A DNA stretch of 6,750 bases from Nautiliaceae bacterium (lineage in GTDB: Bacteria > Campylobacterota > Campylobacteria > Campylobacterales > Nautiliaceae), in contig JAMOSM010000132.1 of assembly GCA_027063075.1 (NCBI GenBank), positions 1 through 6,750 on the forward strand, read 5' to 3'. Within the stretch, counting starts at the first letter, position 1. Each line of letters opens with the position of its first letter. The translations under genes were made by a program, and so were the position numbers. This document shows positions 1 to 5,869 of the stretch, piece by piece. The notes under the pieces are model-generated. The model did not search any database and had not been told where the DNA came from. It saw only the letters and a program-made list of their open reading frames with translations.

Positions 1-190
1 GTGGATGGAGCAAAAAGCTATTATTATTCTATTAGCACTGCTTAGTCTTGGAATAAAAGATATCTATATCGGACCAAACGCTCCTCAGTTTGTAAATGAC
101 GATATTTACAATTTCTTAAAAGAAACATTTAACCTTGGAGTAATTTCAGGAGATATTCACAAAGATTTTGGAAAAGATTTAGCAAGCTAA
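1..190 (+). CDS. hcp: Hybrid cluster protein / hydroxylamine reductase (Hcp), C-terminal end only
   Basis: The reading frame is open from the left edge (codon TGG at 2-4) to TAA at 188-190, so this is the last 62 residues of a gene that starts outside the window; the ATG at 5-7 is internal. The segment begins WMEQKA, matching the WYEQKA-type motif near the end of Hcp. It continues with the typical LLALLSLGIK-IYIGPNAPQF tail. The Glu of EQK sits about 60 residues from the end, where the last Glu ligand of the hybrid Fe-S-O cluster lies in characterised Hcp proteins of about 550 aa (family knowledge). Hcp is a cytoplasmic Fe-S enzyme that reduces hydroxylamine to ammonia and/or removes nitric oxide. 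In Nautilia a hydroxylamine-based nitrate assimilation route has been proposed, which would give Hcp a metabolic role there. A Crp/Fnr regulator and a hemerythrin lie just downstream. Confidence 0.9.
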   Translation, partial: WMEQKAIIILLALLSLGIKDIYIGPNAPQFVNDDIYNFLKETFNLGVISGDIHKDFGKDLAS

Positions 191-201
191 TCCGTTTATA
201 C

Positions 202-228
202 AAGCCCTCCTTTTGAGGCTTTGCCTCA
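202..228. terminator. Overlapping hairpins between convergent hcp and the regulator gene (weak bidirectional terminator)
   Basis: Two alternative stems share the GAGGC at 215-219. One is TGAGGC-TTT-GCCTCA at 214-228, a perfect 6-bp stem. The other is AAGCC(C)TC-CTTTT-GAGGCTT at 202-221, with a one-base bulge. They lie in the 35-bp gap after the hcp stop, and the 214-228 stem includes the regulator's TGA stop on the - strand. Neither strand has a strong U-run right after the stem, so terminator function is inferred mainly from position between convergent genes. Confidence 0.4.
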
Positions 229-861
229 CCAACTGAAATATTTTTTAATAAGTTCTTTATCTTTTACAATAAGCCTGCTTCCTCTATTTTCAATAATTCC
301 TAAATCTTTAAATTCTTTTAATTTTCTGCTTAATGTTTCAGGTTTTATATTTAAAATCGAAGCAATTGAGTGCTGTTTTAACTCTTCAAAAGCTTCCGGG
401 TTTTCATATATAAATTTTGCAATTTTTGTTTTGGTATCAAAAATCAGATTTGCTTGTATAACCCCGTCAAGATATTTCATCTTTTTAAGTAAAGAGCTCA
501 TTATATTAAAGCAGACTTCCCCTTTTTTCATAAACTCTTTAAACTTAGAAAACTCAATTTTTAAAATAATCCCGTCACTTTCCATAGCGCAGTTTGCAGG
601 ATATGGTATATCTTCAAGGTTTGCAAGTTCTGCTATTAAAGAAGGAGCCTTAAACTTATGAATAATAAGTTCATTTCCTTTATTATCAACCTTATAAACC
701 CTCGCACTCCCGCTAAGAAGCAGATGCAGATAACTTGGTGTCTCTTTTTCATAAAAAACTATTTCATCCTTTTTTAGATGTTTAACAATACTAAAACTCT
801 CAATTTTTTCTAAATCCTCTTTACTTAACCCTTTAAATAAAAAAATATCTTTTAACTCCAT
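226..861 (-). CDS. Crp/Fnr-family transcriptional regulator, probable HcpR/NssR-like nitrosative-stress regulator
   Basis: This 211-aa protein has the two-domain Crp/Fnr layout. Residues about 5-115 form a cyclic-nucleotide-binding-like beta-barrel (LLLSGSARVYKVDNKGNE). A long dimerisation helix follows at about 118-150, and a C-terminal winged helix-turn-helix at about 160-205. The recognition helix reads KPETLSRKLKEF (173-184). Its E175, S178 and R179 match the E-x-x-S-R of FNR that reads TTGAT half-sites. It is shorter than FNR (about 250 aa) and has only two cysteines (about 91 and 117), both far from the N-terminus, so it cannot hold FNR's Fe-S cluster. A heme or other ligand, as in HcpR, is possible. 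The ATG at 861-859 has AGAGGG just upstream on the - strand. Its position between hcp and a hemerythrin gene suggests control of NO, hydroxylamine or oxygen responses. A perfect FNR-type box lies 13 bp upstream of the start, so it may also regulate itself. Confidence 0.88.
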   Translation of the reverse strand: MELKDIFLFKGLSKEDLEKIESFSIVKHLKKDEIVFYEKETPSYLHLLLSGSARVYKVDNKGNELIIHKFKAPSLIAELANLEDIPYPANCAMESDGIILKIEFSKFKEFMKKGEVCFNIMSSLLKKMKYLDGVIQANLIFDTKTKIAKFIYENPEAFEELKQHSIASILNIKPETLSRKLKEFKDLGIIENRGSRLIVKDKELIKKYFSW

Positions 862-874
862 ATTCCCTCTTTTG

Positions 875-888
875 TTGATTTATATCAA
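875..888. promoter_or_regulatory. Perfect FNR/HcpR-type operator (TTGAT-N4-ATCAA)
   Basis: TTGAT (875-879), TTAT (880-883) and ATCAA (884-888) form an exact FNR consensus palindrome, and the near-symmetry extends three bases further on each side with one mismatch. It lies between the divergent regulator and hemerythrin genes. The centre, 881.5, is about 41.5 bp upstream of the start expected from TATAAT at 911-916, the class II activation position for hemerythrin. On the - strand it overlaps a TATAAA that could be the regulator's -10 element, which would suit autorepression. The likeliest binder is the adjacent Crp/Fnr protein. Confidence 0.8.
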
Positions 889-910
889 TAATTTTAGCAA
901 ATTAACAGGT

Positions 911-928
911 TATAATTGAAAAAAAGGA
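911..928 (+). promoter_or_regulatory. Hemerythrin promoter -10 box and ribosome binding site
   Basis: TATAAT at 911-916 is an exact -10 hexamer, followed by AAGGA at 924-928, five bases before the ATG at 934. Transcription would start near 923, so the leader would be only about 10 nt. No good -35 hexamer is present at the normal spacing. That fits dependence on the activator bound at 875-888. Confidence 0.65.
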
Positions 929-933
929 TATAA

Positions 934-1323
934 ATGAAGATAAAAAAAGTCGTATTTGAACCGATGAATGAAATACACGAAAATGAAGTTAAAATTCTAA
1001 AAAAACTGCTTGAAAAAATAGAAAAACAAGAGCCTTTACAAAAAGAATTTGATGAATTTTTTGAAGATGTAAAACAGCATTTTGAATTTGAAGAAAATTT
1101 AATGAAAAAATATGGATTTTTTGCATACGTCCCTCACAAAATGGAACACGACAGAATAATAAACGAATTAAATGAAGTAAAAAAACATTTAAACGAATAT
1201 GAATGGCTTAAAAAATATTTTAAAGAATACTTTTTACCATGGCTTGATAATCACATAGCCACCATAGACACTGTTACAGGAGGTTTTTTAAATATGGTAG
1301 GGGCAAGCCCTACTCAAAAATAA
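934..1323 (+). CDS. Bacteriohemerythrin (single-domain, di-iron O2-binding protein)
   Basis: This 129-aa protein is one complete hemerythrin four-helix bundle and nothing else. All seven iron ligands of the family are present and correctly spaced: H15, then H49 and E53 (HxxxE), H68 and H72 (HxxxH), and H107 with D112 (HxxxxD). No signal peptide or membrane segment is seen, so it is cytoplasmic. Such proteins bind O2 reversibly at a di-iron site and act in oxygen storage, delivery or scavenging. In Campylobacter, hemerythrins protect oxygen-labile Fe-S enzymes (family knowledge). The start is fixed by AAGGA at 924-928. It is divergent from the Crp/Fnr regulator with an FNR-type box at -41.5, so induction under low-oxygen or nitrosative conditions is inferred. 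Its 3' end overlaps the convergent KamA-family gene by 14 bp, and the last codons carry a hairpin. Confidence 0.93.
   Translation: MKIKKVVFEPMNEIHENEVKILKKLLEKIEKQEPLQKEFDEFFEDVKQHFEFEENLMKKYGFFAYVPHKMEHDRIINELNEVKKHLNEYEWLKKYFKEYFLPWLDNHIATIDTVTGGFLNMVGASPTQK
1297..1313. terminator. Hairpin in the overlapping 3' ends of hemerythrin and kamA-like genes
   Basis: GTAGGG (1297-1302), a GCAAG loop (1303-1307) and CCCTAC (1308-1313) form a perfect 6-bp stem, rich in G/C for this genome. It is read as coding sequence on the + strand (hemerythrin, VGASPT region) and contains the TAG stop of the - strand gene. A TTTTT run follows on the + strand only after 11 bases, and on the - strand there is only CATATTT. 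It is a weak but well-placed candidate for a shared terminator. Confidence 0.4.
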
Positions 1324-2572
1324 ATTTTTCACTAAAAGCCGGTTTAAGTTCATCTATCCAACTGGCTTTTTCATCAAATTTTGCAAAAAAAGGAATATCC
1401 ACAAGCTCCGGATTTTTTGCCTGAAGCATATTTAAAACAAAAACCTTCTCACCATTTATTTCACTTACCCCAACAACCCCTATTTTCCCGGGAGCCGCAC
1501 TCATACTAGGACCTCTAACAGTTCTTGCAAGCCCTGAAACCTTACTTATTGCACCTTTATAAATTTTCCAGGCTTCATACAAAGGCACATCAAAATAGTG
1601 CTTAGCTCCAGTATCGCGTGCAATAAACATATAATAAGGAATCATTCCAAGACTTACCTGCTTTTTCCACATCTTCTCCCAAACTTCGCTACTTGCGTTT
1701 ATATGTCTAAGAACAGGTGACTGAGTTCTTATTATTGCACCTGTATTTTGAATATTTTTAACAGCTTTTTCTAATACTTCAGTTCCAAGTTCTTTATAAT
1801 GGTTAAAGTGAGCCATAAAAGCAAGGTGATATCCGCTATCAACTATCTCTTTAAAAAGATTTAACAAATCTTCACTGTCAGGGTCACTTACAAACCTGTA
1901 AGGCCAGAATCCAAGCACTTTTGAGCCAAAGCGGATGTTTTTTAGATGAGGTATCTTTGCCTTAAGTATAGGCTCAACATAAGCTCTTAGAAGTTTTGAG
2001 CTCATTACAAGCGGGTCACCACCTGTGAATAAAATATCGGTAATTGTAGGATTTGCTCTTATATAATCAATTAAAACCTCAACCTCACGACTAGCAAATT
2101 TAAGTTCATTTATCCCTGTAAATTGAGGCCATCTAAAACAAAAACTACAATATGCGTGGCAGGTTTGTCCCTGTTTTGGAAAAAATAAAATTGTCTCTTT
2201 ATATTTATGCTGACTTCCTTCAAGTTTTTTTCCGTTAATTTCGGGAATGTTTTCTTTTTGTCCGGCAGGATGGGGATTTAGGCTCATTCTAATATCATAA
2301 ACCGCTTTTTTTAATTTTTCTTTGTCATTCAAATTTTCAATAAGTTTTTTATAATCATCTTCTTTTAACATCTCTTTTTGTGGAAAAACAAGCCTAAAAA
2401 TCGGGTCATTTTTATAATTTTCCCAGTCAATTAAACTTAATATATAATTATTTACCTTAAACGGAAAAACAAGCGAGGCTATCTCTATCTCTTTTATTTC
2501 ATTTTCAGGCAAAAGCTTTTTTTCTTTATTTAATTCCTTAAACGATTTTATATTGTAAGCTTTGTAAGTCAT
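1310..2572 (-). CDS. KamA-family radical SAM protein (lysine 2,3-aminomutase-like)
   Basis: This 420-aa protein matches the usual length of the KamA family. The N-terminal part has YILSLIDWENYKNDPIFR (about 43-60), typical of aminomutases. The radical-SAM cluster motif CxxxCxxC is at C138, C142 and C145, followed by FRWPQF. R147 falls where lysine 2,3-aminomutase has its carboxylate-binding arginine. GGDP at 184-187 is the SAM-binding glycine motif. APGK with K363 matches the PLP-binding lysine. The family uses a 4Fe-4S cluster, SAM and PLP to move an amino group from C2 to C3. From recalled family sequences, the second acidic residue that holds the lysine side-chain amine is replaced by S356, so lysine may not be the substrate. 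The gene starts inside the stop of the transglutaminase gene (ATGA, 2572-2569), making it the last gene of the moxR-like operon. No EF-P, EpmA or beta-lysine acetyltransferase gene is nearby. Confidence 0.88.
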   Translation of the reverse strand: MTYKAYNIKSFKELNKEKKLLPENEIKEIEIASLVFPFKVNNYILSLIDWENYKNDPIFRLVFPQKEMLKEDDYKKLIENLNDKEKLKKAVYDIRMSLNPHPAGQKENIPEINGKKLEGSQHKYKETILFFPKQGQTCHAYCSFCFRWPQFTGINELKFASREVEVLIDYIRANPTITDILFTGGDPLVMSSKLLRAYVEPILKAKIPHLKNIRFGSKVLGFWPYRFVSDPDSEDLLNLFKEIVDSGYHLAFMAHFNHYKELGTEVLEKAVKNIQNTGAIIRTQSPVLRHINASSEVWEKMWKKQVSLGMIPYYMFIARDTGAKHYFDVPLYEAWKIYKGAISKVSGLARTVRGPSMSAAPGKIGVVGVSEINGEKVFVLNMLQAKNPELVDIPFFAKFDEKASWIDELKPAFSEKFIFE

Positions 2573-4308
2573 TTTTCTCCTTTATAATTTTTTATCAGTC
2601 TTTTTAATTTTTTAATATCCTCTTTTGTGGATTTATAAAAGACAATCTTTTGATATAGCTCATTTATCTCATCTAAACGCTTATCGTTAAAACTGCTTAA
2701 AAATTCATAAACACTTTGCTTTTGCGGTCTTTTTTTAAGTTTTTTATACAGCGGGTCTAAGAGTTCTTTTCTTCTTAAGTTTTTTGCAATCAACACAATT
2801 AAAACAACAAAAATCAAAAAACTTATTATTATTGTAACAAAATGAGCTTTAAAAAACTTTAAAAATTTTTCTTGTTTAAAAGCGTCATACTTTAAAATCC
2901 ACTCTTCTATTAAAAATCTGATATATGAAAGATAAACATCAAGATAATTTGGCTTTACTTTTGCAAACTCTTTTATACTCTCATTTTTATAAGCAAACTC
3001 CGTCGGGTCAACTCTTACCCAAATTCCATTTATCAAAACTTCACTCCACGCATGAGCGTCTTTTGAATAAATTTTATAATAGCCTTTTATAGATGAATTG
3101 CTCATATATCCTACAACCACCCTTGCAGGAAGACCCGCCATTCTGCAAAAAAGAGTAAATGCAGAGGCAAAATGGGTACAGTATCCTCTTTTTTTCTCAA
3201 ATAGAGAATCCACTATATTTAAAGGGTCAAGATTTTTAGGTTTTAACGAATAAACAATTTTTTGTGATTTAAAAAATTTGATAATTTCACTTAAGCGTTT
3301 TTTTTCATCTTTTATTTTTAAAAATCTTTTTGCCTCTTTTTGAGCGTTTAAATTTTTTGTTTTATCATATACTAGATCAATAAAAGGAAATTTTACAGGA
3401 GAGAGTTTATAATTCAATGCAGACGTTATTTGAATAAAAAGCAGTTTGTTTATAGGTTTTTTAGACTTTAAAACAAAGTTTTCATCCAGCTTCCCATATT
3501 CGCTCTCTATTGGCAAATCAACCGCAAAAATATAATTTTGTAGGTTTGGATACTCTTTTAAATAATAAACCTCTAAATCAGAAATGCTTACAAGCTTATC
3601 CTTAATACTAATTCCCCTTACCCATTCCCCGTTTTTATAGATATTTAAAACATCTCCCCTTAAATAAATTTTTGGATAGATTTTTGAGAGTTTAAATTCA
3701 ACAACAGGGGTTTTACTAAGAGTGACAGATTCATTTGAAGCTTTTACAATCCCACTAAAACTGCTTGAGTAGTTCTCTCCTGAAAATCCAAAAATAAAGT
3801 GTCTTTGATGAACTCTTGGAAAAAACAGAAAAAGCAAAATAACTAAAGGCAAAGAAAACAAAAAAACCTGAAAAGATTTTATTAAAGAATCTTTTAAATT
3901 CATATATCTGTAAAAAACAAGCACTAAAAAAATAAAAATCTCAAACAATAAATAAAAAAGCATATAGACATTCTGAAAAAAGACAATTCCTAAACCAAAA
4001 AACAAAAAAGGTGTAAGCTTTACATAAAAATTCACCTCTTTTGTTCTTTGAAGATAATATCCCCAAACAAGCATACTTGCCAAAAATTTGACATAAAGCC
4101 TAAAATCTTTAAACTCCCAAAAGTTATAAAAAGAAAAAACAATACTAAAAGCCCCTAAAAGCCAAAGAACAGAAGTCTTTTTTTTATATACGAAATAAGC
4201 TCCCACAATTACAAAAACTTTCATTAAAACAGGCAAAACAAAAAAAAACGGCAAAAACGTAACAAAAACCAATATATCAATATAAAGCCAGTTTTTTGAA
4301 TACCTCAT
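2569..4308 (-). CDS. TgpA-like transmembrane transglutaminase-domain protein
   Basis: This protein has about 579 aa. The N-terminal 165 residues are a cluster of hydrophobic segments (about 10-40, 45-62, 75-88, 100-135, 145-164), as in the DUF3488/TgpA N-terminal domain. A long extracytoplasmic region follows. The transglutaminase-like core has the full catalytic triad: Cys in RGYCTHFASAF (about 377), His in DAHAWSEV (about 419) and Asp in RVDPT (about 434). One more membrane helix (about 490-509) precedes a Lys-rich cytoplasmic tail. Members of this family work at the envelope, but the substrate is not known here. ATG at 4308 is preferred because GAGGGG (4318-4313) lies 4 nt upstream; the TTG at 4311 would be only 1 nt from it. 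The start overlaps the DUF58 gene by 32 bp and the stop overlaps the KamA-family gene by 4 bp. The order MoxR-DUF58-transglutaminase is a classic conserved module. Confidence 0.9.
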   Translation of the reverse strand: MRYSKNWLYIDILVFVTFLPFFFVLPVLMKVFVIVGAYFVYKKKTSVLWLLGAFSIVFSFYNFWEFKDFRLYVKFLASMLVWGYYLQRTKEVNFYVKLTPFLFFGLGIVFFQNVYMLFYLLFEIFIFLVLVFYRYMNLKDSLIKSFQVFLFSLPLVILLFLFFPRVHQRHFIFGFSGENYSSSFSGIVKASNESVTLSKTPVVEFKLSKIYPKIYLRGDVLNIYKNGEWVRGISIKDKLVSISDLEVYYLKEYPNLQNYIFAVDLPIESEYGKLDENFVLKSKKPINKLLFIQITSALNYKLSPVKFPFIDLVYDKTKNLNAQKEAKRFLKIKDEKKRLSEIIKFFKSQKIVYSLKPKNLDPLNIVDSLFEKKRGYCTHFASAFTLFCRMAGLPARVVVGYMSNSSIKGYYKIYSKDAHAWSEVLINGIWVRVDPTEFAYKNESIKEFAKVKPNYLDVYLSYIRFLIEEWILKYDAFKQEKFLKFFKAHFVTIIISFLIFVVLIVLIAKNLRRKELLDPLYKKLKKRPQKQSVYEFLSSFNDKRLDEINELYQKIVFYKSTKEDIKKLKRLIKNYKGEK

Positions 4309-5023
4309 CAAACCCCTCTTTTGAATTAATTTCCATATCAGGCAAAATTATTTTAAACTCTTCCCCCATCTCATACGCCTCATAAGCCCACTTTGCAAGC
4401 TGAGATATTTTATCTTCTTTATTTCCTGGAATTTTTGAATAATCAAAAACCAGCTCCCTGCCTTTTTTCTTTCCTCCAAAAACCTTTACCTGTAAATCCT
4501 CCTTAGCTAAAGATGGCCAGTGAATATATTTCATATCTTCATAGTTATACTGTTTTAAACCCTCAAAATCATTTTCCTCTTTTCCAAAAAAAGCTGTTTT
4601 TAAACTCTCCCCTTTTAAAGCCGGATAAACTAAAACTTTTACAGGAATTTTTTTATAAAAAACCGCAAGCTTAAACGGATAAGAACTTTTTATCAAAAAC
4701 TCTTTTTTATTAATTCCCCTTTTTTCAAAAATCACTTCATTTTCAATTTCTGCAAAAAAATCCCCTTCCTTTTTAAAAGGCAAAACAACCTTATCCCCTG
4801 CAAAAATCCTGATATCAGGAAGTGAATAGAAAGCTTTTTTTATATTGACTCTTCCTAAAATCATTCCAATAAGACTAAAAGAAAAAATAAAAAAAAGAGT
4901 AATATAAGCTAAATTGTTATTATGAACATACCCCATTATAAAAAAAAGCACCATCAGCAAAATAATTAAATAAAAGTTTTTTGTTTTTTTAACTTTAATA
5001 GATGTAGTTAATAATTTTTTCAT
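4277..5023 (-). CDS. DUF58 domain-containing membrane protein
   Basis: This is a 248-aa protein. Two N-terminal membrane helices (about 17-33 and 38-57) flank the NNLAY turn common to this family. The DUF58 signature is clear at about 152-180: DFEGLKQYNYEDMKYIHWP, the counterpart of the usual F-GLR-Y-PGD-RRIHW. The protein ends with ILPDMEI and ALY, like the short form of the family, so it does not look truncated. DUF58 proteins resemble von Willebrand A domains and partner MoxR AAA+ ATPases in complex assembly or metal insertion at the membrane; the client here is unknown. ATG at 5023 is chosen because AGGTGAG lies 7 nt upstream (5038-5031 region). A GTG at 5035 would add four residues but has no good ribosome binding site. 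It overlaps the moxR-like gene by 29 bp and the transglutaminase gene by 32 bp, suggesting translational coupling. Confidence 0.88.
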   Translation of the reverse strand: MKKLLTTSIKVKKTKNFYLIILLMVLFFIMGYVHNNNLAYITLFFIFSFSLIGMILGRVNIKKAFYSLPDIRIFAGDKVVLPFKKEGDFFAEIENEVIFEKRGINKKEFLIKSSYPFKLAVFYKKIPVKVLVYPALKGESLKTAFFGKEENDFEGLKQYNYEDMKYIHWPSLAKEDLQVKVFGGKKKGRELVFDYSKIPGNKEDKISQLAKWAYEAYEMGEEFKIILPDMEINSKEGFDEVFKKLALY

Positions 5024-5831
5024 CTGAATTCTCACCTAATCTGTGAGTCGTAATATATTTTAAAACATCTAAAACATCCTGATCTATTACAAACTCTCTT
5101 GAATTTAAAAAAGCATACGCCTTACTTATTTCAAGCAAAGATATCAAAGCCCTTGTTGAAAGACCAATCTCAAAAATTTTTCTGCTAACTTCCCCTATTT
5201 TTACAATAAAATCATAAATCTTTTCATCTACATATATATTTTTGACCCTTTTTTTTAATTCCACAGCTTCTTTAAAGGTATTAAACTTAATCTCTTTTCT
5301 TTGCAAAATAAGTTTTTCTGAATCTTTATCAGGATAACCTACACTAAGACTTATTCCAAACCTGTCTATTTGGGAAAGGGGCAGAGGATAAATACCGTGT
5401 TCTTTTGGATTTTGAGTAGCTATTACAAAAAAATTCTCACTTAATTTATACGTTATTCCATCAATACTAACCTGTCTCTCCTCCATTGCCTCTAAAAGAG
5501 CGCTTTGGGCTTTAGGAGATGCGCGGTTTATTTCATCTGCAAGCAGAATATCTGTAAAAACAGGACCTTTTTTAAAAACAAACTCTCTTTTTTTAACATC
5601 AAAATAATTAACCCCTATTATATCACTTGGAAGCATATCGGCTGTGAATTGAATCCTTTTAAATTCAAGTCCTAAAACCTTTGCAATGGTTTTTGCCATT
5701 GTTGTTTTTCCAACTCCCGGAATATCCTCAATCAATACATGCTGGTTTGCCAAAAAAGCACAAAGAATCAATTTTATTTTTTCTTCTTTTCCTTTTATAA
5801 CTTTTTCAATCTCTTTTATTACTTGTAAAAT
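4995..5831 (-). CDS. MoxR-family AAA+ ATPase (probable ATT start)
   Basis: From ATT at 5831 the product has 278 aa. It shows Walker A PGVGKTT (about 38-44), Walker B LLADE (about 96-100) followed by INRASPKAQSALLEAMEER, sensor 1 in IATQNP (N about 141), the arginine finger in QIDRF (R about 157) and sensor 2 in LSTRALISLL (R about 227). These are MoxR hallmarks. MoxR ATPases act as chaperone-like motors with the co-encoded DUF58 partner. The start is the odd point. The first standard start codon in frame is TTG at 5771, which has no well-placed ribosome binding site and would remove the conserved N-terminal helix. The open frame continues upstream with a typical MoxR N-terminus (VIKEIEKVIKGKEEKIKLIL). 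The perfect AAGGAGG at 5843-5837 sits 5 nt before the ATT at 5831. The frame is closed by TAA at 5855-5853. This is the first gene of the four-gene - strand operon. Confidence 0.9.
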   Translation of the reverse strand: MLQVIKEIEKVIKGKEEKIKLILCAFLANQHVLIEDIPGVGKTTMAKTIAKVLGLEFKRIQFTADMLPSDIIGVNYFDVKKREFVFKKGPVFTDILLADEINRASPKAQSALLEAMEERQVSIDGITYKLSENFFVIATQNPKEHGIYPLPLSQIDRFGISLSVGYPDKDSEKLILQRKEIKFNTFKEAVELKKRVKNIYVDEKIYDFIVKIGEVSRKIFEIGLSTRALISLLEISKAYAFLNSREFVIDQDVLDVLKYITTHRLGENSDEKIINYIY

Positions 5832-5836
5832 TTCAA

Positions 5837-5843
5837 CCTCCTT
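5837..5843 (-). promoter_or_regulatory. Strong Shine-Dalgarno (AAGGAGG) that points to an ATT start of the moxR-like gene
   Basis: On the - strand AAGGAGG occupies 5843-5837, a full anti-16S match. The next in-frame codon at normal spacing (5 nt) is ATT at 5831-5829. The overlapping TTG (5835-5833) is in another frame and meets TAA after five codons. The site therefore supports either a rare ATT start or a start codon changed by mutation or sequencing error. Confidence 0.7.
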
Positions 5844-5845
5844 AG

Positions 5846-5863
5846 TATAATTTTAAAAAAGGA
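5846..5863 (+). promoter_or_regulatory. Promoter -10 box and ribosome binding site of the 99-aa gene
   Basis: TATAAT at 5846-5851 is an exact -10 hexamer, and AAGGA at 5859-5863 lies 6 nt before the ATG at 5870. The predicted leader is only about 12 nt. On the other strand the same bases give TAAAAT (5855-5850) and TATACT (5849-5844), either of which could be the moxR-like operon's -10 element. The two divergent promoters would then overlap. No convincing -35 element is seen. Confidence 0.55.
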
Positions 5864-5869
5864 TTTGCA

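Noticed and set aside
221..661. 146-codon + strand open frame opposite the regulator gene
   Set aside because: It is fully antisense to a clear Crp/Fnr gene, has no ribosome binding site, and its low-complexity Phe/Ser/Ile-rich product is what AT-rich antisense frames give.
226..861. Classical oxygen-sensing FNR
   Set aside because: The four N-terminal/central cysteines needed for the 4Fe-4S cluster are absent; only the DNA-reading helix is FNR-like.
2569..4308. Inactive, structural-only transglutaminase domain
   Set aside because: The Cys, His and Asp of the catalytic triad are all present in their usual contexts.
4309..4311. TTG start for the transglutaminase gene
   Set aside because: It lies only 1 nt after GAGGGG; the adjacent ATG at 4308 has better spacing.
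5033..5035. GTG start for the DUF58 gene
   Set aside because: No ribosome binding site lies upstream, whereas the ATG at 5023 has AGGTGAG at good spacing.
5769..5771. TTG as the start of the MoxR-family gene
   Set aside because: It cuts off a conserved N-terminal helix and has no well-spaced ribosome binding site; the upstream frame is open and typical of the family.
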